This document shows positions 54,801 to 64,000 of a stretch of DNA of 64,000 nt, one piece after another. Position numbers and translations under genes: made by a program. The notes under the pieces were generated by a model, which saw only the letters and a program-made list of their open reading frames with translations, was not told the origin of the DNA and searched no databases. Numbering within the stretch: the stretch's first letter is position 1; every line of letters starts with the position of its first letter. The stretch is from Blastomussa wellsi (lineage: Eukaryota > Cnidaria > Anthozoa > Scleractinia > Plerogyridae), in assembly GCA_947652115.1 (NCBI GenBank), contig OX393563.1, positions 28,049,469 through 28,113,468 of the forward strand. The letters run 5' to 3'.

Positions 54801-56654
54801 CTAAAATCTATCCGCAAAGCTAGCATTTTAAATTTCGGGCAATCGCTGAACACCGACGGACGCGCTTTGTAAATCTGCTTCTGCCCAGGACCCTCTAACA
54901 AAAGGTCTCCAATACGAGGAAGCTCAAACACGTCCGTAACAAAGGACTTGAACTGGGAGGAACTGTCGTGTAGAAAGGGCCAAAAATAGGCCGAAGGCCA
55001 CTGCGAAACTATCAAAGTGCCGTAACCGGAGCAGGACGAGAGAGCCCTAACAGAAGGCACGATGGCTCCCACAGGAGGGCAAATCCAATTGTTTTCATCT
55101 CGCCAATCCTGAGCCAAGGCGTCCACGCCGCTGCAACCTGGGGAGGCAAATTTAGAGTTGAACCTTGGAAGCTGAGCATTATACTAGGACGAAAAGCGAT
55201 CAACTGAGTGAGGGCCCCATTTAGCGTCGATAAGTCGAAACAGAAGGATTGATGGACCAGTCGTCCTTATCAATGAACCTGCTGAGTAGATCCGCTCTGT
55301 CATTAAGACACCTCGGGATCCCTTGCGCTTCGAGAATGGTGCTGCTAGCGAGACAAATATTGAAAATATCCATAGCCACAGCCTGGAGACGAGGTTTGGA
55401 GCTTCCAGTAGCAACAATTCTGGCGGCGCTCTGATTATCAGTGAAGATTTTAACTTCTCTGCACTTCAATTGGGCCGCGTAAGAAAACAAGACATAAAAA
55501 ATTGCTTTCAGTTCACGAAACGTAGAGCTTTGGCCGATATCCTCGGTCTCCCACATGCCGCTAACATCGGAACCGTCTAAAGTAGCCGAAAATCCTCCGA
55601 ATGCAAAGTAACTAGCATCAGAAAACACAACGATATGCGTAGCTAGCGGTGGCCTAATAGAATAGCCGTTAAAGCAGTCGATGTTGCAATACCAGAATTG
55701 CAGCTCTTGTAGAAGACTGGGAGGAAAATGAATTATGTCCTCCAGTGCCGATCTGCTTTCAATGGCGAAGTACATTTGCCTGGCCAAAAGACGAGAAATT
55801 GGACCAACAGCTAACGCAACGGAAATGATAGTGCCTGCTATTCTTGCGAGGTCGCGAAATGAAGAGAATCCATCCTGAATTGCAGAATCTAGCAAGCCTT
55901 TAAGCTTGAGGACTTTCTTCTCAGGAATCCGGAAAAACATTAAAATGGTACCAATCACGAAGCCTAGCCATACGCCAATTTGCACGAGAGCCCAGTGAGA
56001 CTTTTCCTCGTTACAAAGAAGACCAGATGCAGAAAGCTCTTTACGCTGAATTAAGCTAGCTGCAGCGGCAGAACATTTGTCTGGTCGACTTCCAAAACCG
56101 TCATCCAAATAAATGAAACTGTTGTGCCCTATAGAACGCCAACGTCTAACTAACGGGCGCATTAACTTAGTGAAACAAAAGTATGCGCTACTTAGACCAA
56201 AAGGAAGAACTGAAAAGGTAAAATACCTGTCAACGCCAGAAAAAGGCCAAGCAAACCCGAGGTACCTCTGGTGACCGAGACAAATTTCAACATGATGGTA
56301 ACCGGACTTAAGATCCCAAGTAAAAAACCAGTGCCCCTCACCTAGAACTTGAGAAAGCGAGCGCAAGTCCTCATACGTAAATTTAGGTTTAAATAAGTAG
56401 TTGTTAAGATGTCGAAGATCGATAACCAGACGCAGCTTCTTTCCCACGGCGACTGTCAAAGGATTCACACAGAACGGAGGGACTTCGTGCTCAACAATAC
56501 AGCCGTTACGAAGAAGCTCGTTAATTGAATCAGCTTCAAATTCGGGATGATGAAGTGCAGATCTCTTGTTCTTCAAAAAACACTGCGCGGGGTACTTAGC
56601 AAATGGCAATCTGTAACCGCGCTTAATCATATCAAGCACAAAATCTGAAGCGTC
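54801..56654 (-). pseudogene. YR-retrotransposon reverse transcriptase/RNase H, broken
   Basis: The main frame (55221-56669) has RT motifs LRLVIDLRHLNNYL, WDLKSGYHHVEI (D119), SVLPFGLSSAYF and the catalytic YLDD (187-190), then RNase H with D351 (FSDASYFAFGGF), E386 (STFRELKAI) and D411 (FTDNQSA). It stops at 55221 by frameshift; the continuation is readable in another frame to 54801, with one in-frame TAG near 55190. The continuation (VDALAQDWRDENNWICPPVG; ELPRIGDLLLEGPGQKQIYK) is a conserved segment of unknown function. The first residues of the frame come from the adjoining transposon; RT sequence proper starts at about ASDFVLDMIKRGYR. Confidence 0.85.
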
Positions 56655-56657
56655 TAA

Positions 56658-57270
56658 GGCCCGGTTCAAACGTCGAACTTTACATGTGCCGAACCTAATA
56701 CCTATTTGGGTCGACCCGAATAATTAAGTTCGGCAGTTGATTCAAACGTCGAACTTTCACACGTGCCGAACTCAATATTGGCTAAGAGGAAAACGGTGAT
56801 TTTTCCAGTTGTACACTTTATGGAACGAAATAAATACTCGTCACCGTACTCTACAATCTAATGGGACCGCATATCTCTGTTGCTTCAGTTGCTTTACAAA
56901 AAAACACAAACAACACTTTTTGAAGATCGTACTTGTAATGTGGTCGCCAGGCTTTGGTCAAATTTCTTAAGTATCGTTTAGACTGTAACTTTAACTACTG
57001 ACTTTAGTTTCTAGCCTTGTCTTTTGTTTTAGTTTGGTCTAGACGCATATTCAACAATGAAATGGGAAACAGTATGCGAATTGTGTCCGACAAACTCTGG
57101 CTTCATATTTTGCGGTCCATTGTTATGTCGCGCAATGTCCCGGTCATTTCATGCACAACCGCGTTTTTGACAGCTCACTCGCCAATCACAAACTCTCTTA
57201 TATCAAGAAATACATTAGCGTAATTTATGCATTAGGTTCGGCACATGTCACCATTTTTTGGGTCCTGTGG
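56658..57270. mobile_element. small DNA transposon/MITE truncating the YR element
   Basis: Begins GGCCCGGTTCAAACGTCGAA at the point where RT similarity stops. The sequence ACATGTGCCGAACCTAAT occurs near the left end (about 56683-56700) and in reverse complement near 57230-57250, and a second TTCAAACGTCGAAC copy lies at about 56743. No protein is seen. The ends are approximate. Confidence 0.55.
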
Positions 57271-58130
57271 TAATGCAGGTAGTACCATTGATGTAGAGCC
57301 AATAGTAATCCTTGCACTTCATTTTGTAAAGATCAATATTTAATATTTTCTCCAATGTAATGCCCTTTGAAAAAGCCTGTCTGATTGGAGTTAATAAGCA
57401 GTGGGAGTACCTTTTCTATTCTAGTAGCAATGGCTTTGAAGGCCATTTTATAATCCACATTGAAAAGTGTGATGGGTCGCCAAGTCTTATAAATTTGCAT
57501 CCTCTTTGGGGATAAATGTAATCACCCCTGCGTTGAGAAATTTCTTAATCATTATCGCCATATGAGGCATAAACACTGTCAAGAAATTCTTGACCCAGTA
57601 GTTCGAAGAAAAATTGGTACAGTGAAACCGTCTTCATGCGCCATGTGATTTCCCGCACGGGCACATCACAGCTCTCCGACATTCTTCTAACGTTAATTTT
57701 CCTGAGGAGGTCCCTTTGGTCCCCCGCTGATTTCGGTAGTTTAGTTCTTAAGTTCTCCGTAAAACCTTGGAAGAGCGAAGTTGAATCCTCTCCCTAGTCC
57801 GTTTTATAAAGATTTTTGTATAAACCTCTTATTTCCTCGAGAATATCATCATCATAGGAGATTGCTGTTCCTCCTGCCACGATCAGTTCAGTTATTGTTT
57901 TCTTGTTGTAATTTCTGCGCTCCATATTAAATAAATATTTTTTGGTTTCTCTTCATGTTCAGTCCACCTTAATGTTGAGCGGAGGATAGCACCGTCTGCC
58001 CTCTCCTCATAAATATGACGTAGTTCAGTTTTGAGACGCTCGTATTCTTGTTGTTGAGCGTCGGTGCCGTTGTCCGGGTTTGCGTTTGCGGTTATTTTAT
58101 TTTCTAGTGACAATATACGTGATTCCAACT
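57271..58130 (-). pseudogene. L1/Tx1-like LINE fragment (pre-RT and RT)
   Basis: Minus strand: 57892-58128 encodes the helical linker upstream of RT (LKTELRHIYEERADGAILRS, RWTEHEEKPKNIY), typical of L1/Tx1 open reading frame 2. Further along, about 57345-57495 encodes RT motifs TWRPITLFNVDYKMAFKAI and SNQTGFFKGHYIGENI. Stops and frameshifts lie between them, and neither endonuclease nor C terminus is seen, so this is an old fragment. Confidence 0.8.
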
Positions 58131-58690
58131 GCTTTTCGAGATTTCTTCACTGCGCCAAATAAAGAATATTCTTGAGTATTCTAGCCTCGTATATGTCAGT
58201 GTGATGCCATAGAATCCTAGAGTATCCTAGAGTATTCAAGGCGTACGCTATACGTGAAGTACACCTAGAGTGTTCGATTTGAATACGTAAAGTGCCCCTG
58301 GAGTATTCACGAGTGTTCAATATTGAATCCGTGATGCACACCCAGAGCGTTCAATTTGAATACGGAAAAAACAGGCCGGATTCTAATAGGATATCCCAGG
58401 TGTATTTCGAATCAGGCGTACTAGAATACGTTGGGAAATTGCAGTATAGGAGGCGTGTGCCGACTCGTATTCCAGCGAATTCTGGCCCGAATATTTGGCT
58501 TTTCGCGTGTATTCATTTTTCACTTTACACATGCGTAAATTAGTGCTAGAATCCTCAGGGGACACTTGGTACCGCTTAGTTTCTTGGCAACCAGATGCGG
58601 AAAAGTGCCTGGTCTATTGATCACAAAAACCTGTTTTGACTGCGACTAAACTCCACGTCCTCCATACAATGGTCTATTGAATTATGTTCT
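58131..58690. other. non-coding, degenerate GAATACTC/GTATTC-rich region
   Basis: Loose, irregular repetitions of AGAGTATTC, GAGTGTTCAATTTGAATAC and similar words between 58140 and 58445. No gene and no regular period found. Confidence 0.5.
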
Positions 58691-58900
58691 GCCATTTTGC
58701 ATTACATTTTCGATTTTCAAATTATGTCTTGCAAGCCGTTAAATTATGTTCTGGAATTTAAAATTATGTTTTCGATAATCGAATTATGTTTTGACATTTC
58801 ACATCATGTCTTGCCATTTTGCAGTACATTTTCGATTTTCAAATTATATCCTGCAAGCCAAATTATGTTCTGTTATGTATTCGAATTATGTTCTGCTGAT
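58691..58900 (+). repeat. degenerate AATTATGTTCTG repeat, ~120-bp internal duplication
   Basis: AATTATGTT(C/T)TG words recur many times. A longer segment TGCCATTTTGCATTACATTT with its following sequence at about 58690 is repeated near 58812. A satellite-like dispersed repeat. Confidence 0.65.
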
Positions 58901-60039
58901 GGTCTGGTGCCTCGCAGCGGGAAAGCTACGAGGAACCCTGGGACGAACAAACAGCATGGCGACCTTGGTGACCCACTCAATATCTAGCGAACTGAGCAAA
59001 TGTGTGAGGGACCTCATCCTTTTGGTGGAACAAGGCAGTTTTTGTGGGGGTGATGTTGCACAATTTCGCGCGCCTTGATTGGTTGTACAGTGGAGTTGTT
59101 CGTTTGCCTAGAATTTCTTTACCAGTTTGAAAGGTCCTTTCACCTGCTGTGCTGACAACTAGGGAGAGCACAGCTTTCTACTGTCCAGGTTTTGTGATGA
59201 TGTTAAAAAAATTCGTACAGAAGCTCACAGTAAAAAAAAAGCTTAACCTGTGGGTGAGAAGAAAATTATTGCAAGGCAAAAATTACCCACCTCCCCCCGT
59301 CAAAGATAAAATGGTCCGTCCCTTATCTGAAGAAATTGTTAATGCCCTAGCAAACCAATGGTTATCAATCGCGGTTCAAATTACTGACAAATACTCACGA
59401 GTACGTTGGGAAGAGATACTGATCGGCGTGGCCCTCAATCAATCAATCAACCAACCAACCAACCAATCAGTCAGTCAGCCAGTCAGTCAGTCAATCAATC
59501 AATCAATCAACTTTATTTAAAACACGGTAAATGGCTCAGCAAGCTGGTTTTCAGACATGCCGTGTAAGATTTACAAGATATAAATGCTAAAAATTCCAAA
59601 AATTACAGGATATAAATGTTAAAGGACTAGGTATAACTTAGCGCTAAAATATTATTTAGTATCAAGGAAATTCAAGTAATAATTAGTAACAATCACAATT
59701 TACTATATAATAATACGAAACAAGCAATGTAGAAATGGATCCTAGCGATGTCAAATCCCTTATCTCACGTATTTGATTTGACAGATAGAATCGTTCTTTT
59801 TTGCGGCTATGTAATATTCTTTGAGCAATGACATACTCTATTATCATTAACATTAAGAACCAGCAAAAATGTGGAGCTCCGCTTTTTGGCTTGGCTATTT
59901 AAATAAATCTGTAGAGTGCCCTGTCGCCAATAAAACCCTTACGCCACTCCCCACACCAACATCCCCACACACACCCCTCTATCGTGGCAAAACTGACAAA
60001 AACGCATAAAATGTTGAAAAAAGTCTGATTTCCCTTTAC
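58901..60039. other. non-coding with a tetranucleotide microsatellite
   Basis: 59435-59511 is an imperfect (CAAT)n/(CAAC)n/(CAGT)n microsatellite. An open frame at 59149-59520 runs through it but resembles nothing known, and its end is microsatellite-encoded. The rest is featureless; 60010-60039 is probably 3' UTR of bHLH copy 2. Confidence 0.55.
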
Positions 60040-60519
60040 TTAATTATAGTCGGTTTCTGATACCTTTTTATTATAACTATGAGCACTTAGCGAATTAGCA
60101 GCTCGACTCTCCAACAATTCTTGTAATGCAGTAATGTACTTCATTGCCAGTTTTAAAGTTTGAATTCTTGAGAGTCTATCTCCCGGCTGTCTCTCAGAAA
60201 AGTAATCAGGTATTACGCTGCGAAGCACGTTAAACGCTCTCCTCAAACGCGTCTGCCTTTTCCTCTCCCTTTCACGGTTCTTTGCTCTACGGATTGTCAG
60301 TGGTGATAATGGATTAGAAGTGGAATGCAGGAAAGTTTCAGCTTTCTCTTTAATCCGTAACTGTTCCGCACTTTCGAATTCTGTCAGGACCAGTGTATCC
60401 CATGGGAAGGGAGAAGCGGGACAAGTTTCAAGCAACAGTTGATTGCAACAAGTTTGATCCATAGATTTATCCACTTGTGCTCCTGCCCCTTCTGGAAAAG
60501 AAATTTCATTCAGCTGCAG
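60040..60519 (-). CDS. bHLH transcription factor, copy 2
   Basis: One continuous coding exon. The minus-strand acceptor TTCTTTGCAG ends at 60520 and the exon opens CTGCAGCTGAATG, aligned with copy 1 where the first codon is ATG. The frame covers QLNEISFPEG, DKSMDQTC and a bHLH domain (RERERKRQTR basic region, RRAFNVLRSVIPDYF, loop, LSRIQTLKLAMKYITALQELLE), then about 20 more residues to TAA. Without an upstream coding exon the first in-frame ATG would be that of KSMDQ. About 85-90% of the bHLH residues match copy 1. A nuclear DNA-binding regulator, group A type; this copy is the more intact of the pair. Confidence 0.75.
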   Translation of the reverse strand: MQLNEISFPEGAGAQVDKSMDQTCCNQLLLETCPASPFPWDTLVLTEFESAEQLRIKEKAETFLHSTSNPLSPLTIRRAKNRERERKRQTRLRRAFNVLRSVIPDYFSERQPGDRLSRIQTLKLAMKYITALQELLESRAANSLSAHSYNKKVSETDYN

Positions 60520-61081
60520 CTGCAAAGAATCGGGAAAGAAATAAATCAACAAATAAATTGCAATCTTCGGAGAAAAAAAAAGAAAAGCAAAAAGGAAATT
60601 GTAAAGAAAATCGAAATCTTAGAATAAAGAATTAATCCAAATCGAACCGCGTGTACCACACGCGCATCAAACGCGAATAACGCACACACGTGCATCACAC
60701 GCGCATTATCGTAAGCTATGTACATTCAGAACTGTGTTGAGAGAGTCCAAAATCAAAAGCTTTCAAACAAAATCCTGTAGTTCAGTGGAATCAGAAAAAG
60801 AGCTTTTTTGCATTGTTGAAACAAATTATCAACACCACACTCGATTCACGATTGTTTGCAAAGAGGCGGGCATGATAGCGAAAGAACTGAAGAAATATGC
60901 GGATATTGAAGTTGTTGCTGATTTTTTAGAAGAAGACTGGAGGTCGGTCTTAGTGGATGCTTCAAAGAAGTTACAGGACGTTCTGGTACGGGAAACGGAA
61001 CAATTTAGCGAGAAACACAAGAGAAGAATCTGGAGATTAAGAGAATTGTCGAAGAGCGATACGATGAGCTAACACTGGAGA
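60520..61081. other. intron/upstream region of bHLH copy 2 and an unrecognised frame
   Basis: 60640-60715 carries the GCGTGTGATG-type intronic repeat also present before copy 1, in the matching orientation. A plus-strand frame at 60734-61072 (112 codons, charged, e.g. ADFLEEDWRSVLVDASKKLQ) has protein-like composition but no recognisable family and no clear promoter. I do not call it a gene. Confidence 0.4.
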
Positions 61082-61613
61082 CTAATTCCAAATCATTGGT
61101 GTCATTAATGTATGTTTGAATCTCCGGCACCAGAGGTCGCACCTTATCTTCCACAAATTCAGTGATCCTCTCTGTACGAATTCCACATTCCGAAATAACT
61201 GGTCTACCTGGCAGTCCTGCTTATGTAGCTTTGGTAACAGGTAAACCCTACCGGCCTTCACATCTCCAGGCACTAAAATATAGTCCGTCGTTTTTTCGTC
61301 AATAGTCCCTTTTCTGTAACAGTCGTAAACCTTCTCGACCATGTCCCGAGTAGGATCTCTATCCATTATGACGTATAAACTTCAGAGTCACTTGGTTGTG
61401 GCATGGCCTCCCTAATATGAACTTCAATCCCTCTGATAAAAGAGATATTTCCGCTTTCGTGAGTCGTCTTTTAGACAAATTGAACAACACCATGATCACC
61501 AGTCTCCAACCCTGCACCCGTATCCATTCCACCTTTCCTTCCTGTTGTCTCAGTATTTTCTCTTCCGGTATCTGTAACACCAGCTTCGGATGGCTCCCCA
61601 AATGTTCTGACAA
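61082..61613 (-). pseudogene. Penelope-like element fragment (N-terminal RT region)
   Basis: Minus strand: 61359-61613 contains NLSKRRLTKAEISLLSEGLK, and 61082-61366 contains DVKAGRVYLLPKLHK, both typical of the region before and at the start of Penelope-like reverse transcriptases. After LPKLHK the family pattern (GRPVIS, then ITEFVEDKVRPLVP) continues in another frame, showing a frameshift. No catalytic RT motifs or GIY-YIG domain follow, so only a 5' piece is present. Confidence 0.8.
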
Positions 61614-63199
61614 CGTTGATCTCTAGTTCATTCCGTTGACTAATCTCCTCACGTGCTCCATCTGTGGCGTTATTTCAATACAATGATAAACAACCCTCGG
61701 CTTCAATTCCCAATTCGATGGTCATTCAAAACAAACATTCTTCGATTAATTTCTTTTCGAAAACTTTATTAACTGGAACGATATACAACATAATAATTTT
61801 GCTGTTAAGGCGGTACTTCCATATGGTTTTAACGAAAAGAAAAACAATAGTGAATCACACATATTGCTTCGCCTTGTTCGCCAAGGCATTAACAAGTCTT
61901 TCCGTATTTCAACATCGAAATTTTTGGAGGTAAATAGTTTAAGAAAACGATGTTCATTTATCCAATAAATTCTGAAATATCCTGAACAACATCCGATTGG
62001 AGTTTGTATAAACTCGTGTCAAGTTCAAGACTCCGCCAAATTACAGTCAGCTACTTATAACTGAAACAACTTAACAGAAACGAGTTTCAAGAGGCTATAT
62101 ATATTTCAAAAGGTTACACTTTTCAACTATTCAAAGTGAAAACATGGTCATAAGACCGATTATTTAAGTCAACAGTTTTAGCGAATGATTATTTTCTTAA
62201 ATACCTCTGGAGTATCTGGATGGTAATGCATTGTTTTCATTTTTAGGAAAGTCGGTGCAGATCTTTACGACGAAACTACTGTGGGCGCTGATGGAGAACA
62301 TGGGTCATTCCTCAAATTTTGTTTTAAAGCCCAGTATGCAGTCTTTCCTTGCACGACAAAATCGAGCTAAGGAAAGACATAAAAAGAAACAGCAATGTGT
62401 TCACTGAAAATAGTTGAAAGAAGTAAGCATGACTAGAAATTATCGAAAAGAAAACGGAAAGAAAGAAGGAAATATATCTTCACGATTTCTGACATTAGCT
62501 TACTTAAATAAATGTTTCTGTGAGAGCTACTTGGTGCTTAATAATCGTTGAAATTTTATAAAAAAGATAAGTGTATATCCCCATGCGAGCGACTAAAACA
62601 CACAAAAACGTGCACGGCGAAATCTTCCCATCGAAGTGAAACACTTGATCGTGTGTGGGCAGTCTTTCAAGATGGCCGCGTACGTAGTTTCACGACGTTG
62701 CTAAGGGTTTGCGTGATGCTTGCAAAACCTCTACACCTATGCATTTGTTTGGAATATTATTTGTAAAAAGTGTGTAAACGGGCTTCTGAAAGTAAGCTAA
62801 AGGTTTTGATAACTATTAACCAAAAAATGTTTGTGAACCAGAGCGTTTTGAGCGCTTTAAATGAGAGGTCGAACTTCTTCTCACGACCACTGGAACGCGA
62901 GACTCGATATTTTTAGCAAGAAATAGCGGGCGAGTTTACACGTGCGACGTAAATAAAATGCATATTCTCGATAGTTCCAAAAGCTCTTACCCTCATGGAA
63001 GTGAATAGCGTCACGCGCCAGGCGAAATGAATCGCAAAAATGTATCATCAGTATTGAAAATCCAATTAAAACAGTTATCCCTCGTGGCATGGACATCCTT
63101 GCATAATGGTATAAACAGTCCAAGAATTTCCGAGCCAAAAACCCCGCCGGAAGGAACGAAATTTGCGAGCTGATTGAGCTAGTATCTGGTCTGGAACTG
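61614..63199. other. non-coding, no gene recognised
   Basis: AT-rich sequence with only short uninformative frames. No repeat or RNA gene seen. Confidence 0.5.
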
Positions 63200-63205
63200 T
63201 TAATA

Positions 63206-63703
63206 AGTTTCTTTACTGCTCTTTTCAAAGCCGTTGTTTCGGAAGGTTTCCGATAATTACATGTAAATAGTTTTCGCGTGAATACTATTTTTATCTTGAA
63301 AAGTTAATATGAGTACGTTGGTTTATGTAGATTATTAAAAGAAGGTTAAAAGATTTCCGCCGTCATTAGCGGCTTGTAAAAAGGTTTTCAATAATAATTT
63401 TAACAGCCTTGTTACTGAGCAAAAACAAAAACAAAAACGGAAAACCTGCCAGAAAATAGAGTAAGCAAAATTTCCCCACAGGTTTGGGACTTAATAACTT
63501 TCTTTACAGCTCTTTTCAGAACGTTTTCGGAACGTTTCCGACAATTACATGTAAATTGTTTTAGCGTGTATACTATTTTTATCTTGAAAAGGAGTATGTT
63601 ATGTCGATTATTAACAGTTAAAAGAGTTCCGCCGTCATTAAAACTTTTTAATACCACTTTATAAAAGGTTTCAATAATAATTTTAATAGCCTTGTTACTG
63701 AGC
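63206..63703. repeat. two diverged direct copies of a ~210-bp segment
   Basis: 63206-63419 and 63496-63703 share TTACATGTAAAT, ACTATTTTTATCTTGAAAAG, TTCCGCCGTCATTA and GCCTTGTTACTGAGC in the same order, about 285 bp apart. A weaker third partial match (TTTTTATCTTGAGTAATTACG) lies near 63887. Confidence 0.75.
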
Positions 63704-64000
63704 AACGCGTGCATGAAACTGATGTTATCTTGAGTAGTTACGTACACGTTATTGGTTTGTTTTGAAATGTTTATTGTGCCACTAGCAGCTACTAGCTAGC
63801 TAGTATCTTGAATAAGTAAGACGGTTATCAATATTGGGATTGTTTACTATACAACCTCCGTAACAGCACTTTAAGCGTGGACGCCATTTTTTATCTTGAG
63901 TAATTACGAGCATGTTATTATCCTATTGTAAACGATGACAGCTGTTAAAAACGCGTCGTCTTCCATCTTCACCTTTTTGATCTATTAGTTTTAGTAGTAA
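63704..64000. other. non-coding, no gene recognised
   Basis: Contains the weak third copy of the preceding repeat and a short CTAGCAGCTACTAGCTAGCT word; nothing else supported. Confidence 0.5.

Larger units (their letters stand above)
53300..56657 (-). mobile_element. DIRS/Ngaro-type (tyrosine-recombinase) retrotransposon, decayed
   Basis: On the minus strand, RT and RNase H are followed by a conserved downstream segment and a tyrosine recombinase, the hallmark of DIRS/Ngaro-type elements, which integrate by recombinase rather than DDE integrase. A polyadenylation-like AATAAA (minus strand, 53303-53308) marks the probable 3' end. The 5' side is cut by a small DNA transposon at about 56658. 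Several stops and frameshifts show it is inactive. Confidence 0.85.

Noticed and set aside
59149..59520. Plus-strand frame of 123 codons
   Set aside because: Its C-terminal quarter is encoded by a tetranucleotide microsatellite and the rest matches nothing I know.
60734..61072. Charged frame of 112 codons next to the Penelope fragment
   Set aside because: The composition is protein-like but no family, promoter or splice context can be supported.

Overview
This is a eukaryotic window, most likely from a cnidarian (anthozoan, coral-like) genome. That placing is an inference from its load of Polinton/Maverick, Gypsy, tyrosine-recombinase, LINE and Penelope-like elements, and from spliced bHLH-type genes with short exons. 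Nothing in it looks bacterial. Almost all of the 64 kb is transposable or repetitive DNA. The only host-type genes I can support are two related bHLH transcription-factor copies.

Layout. (1) 1-12479: a decayed Polinton/Maverick (adintovirus-like) element with every gene on the minus strand. In the direction of transcription the order is: a coiled-coil-like protein, a penton-like minor capsid protein, a small Ala/Lys-rich protein, a double-jelly-roll-type major capsid protein, an adenain-like protease fused to a hydrophobic N-terminal region, a Cys-rich mini-protein, a parvovirus-type phospholipase A2, a retroviral-type integrase with chromodomain, a Bro-N/VRR-NUC protein, and a protein-primed DNA polymerase B. 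Several genes carry stops or frameshifts, and no FtsK/HerA packaging ATPase is visible. Most capsid-block genes and the polymerase start within the same AATATATG-like sequence. (2) 12480-42006: a 29.5-kb tandem array of at least 16 copies of a terminal-inverted-repeat (TIR) transposon of about 1.68 kb. The copies are separated by one or two 165-bp satellite units, and a 200-N assembly gap interrupts the array. The array starts and stops exactly on transposon ends, at TATATA sequence on both sides. (3) 42007-43300: bHLH copy 1. (4) 44600-47060: a decayed minus-strand Gypsy element with a nested palindromic MITE, bracketed by an 80-bp direct repeat. (5) 48252-52954: a structurally complete but coding-damaged plus-strand Gypsy element whose two LTRs match only over their first 36 bp. 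(6) 53300-56657: a minus-strand DIRS/Ngaro-type retrotransposon, cut at its 5' side by a small DNA transposon (about 56658-57270). (7) 57271-58130: an L1/Tx1-like LINE fragment. (8) 60040-60519: bHLH copy 2, inverted relative to copy 1, followed by a Penelope-like fragment and mostly featureless non-coding DNA.

How it fits together. The left third is one virus-like element whose genes would together replicate (polymerase, nuclease), integrate (integrase) and package (capsid proteins, protease, PLA2) a linear DNA genome. In this copy the breaks argue it is no longer functional. The central array is best read as a TA-inserting transposon that landed in a 165-bp satellite, after which the composite was amplified by unequal exchange. 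The right third is a nest of retroelement remnants lying between two inverted bHLH paralogs.
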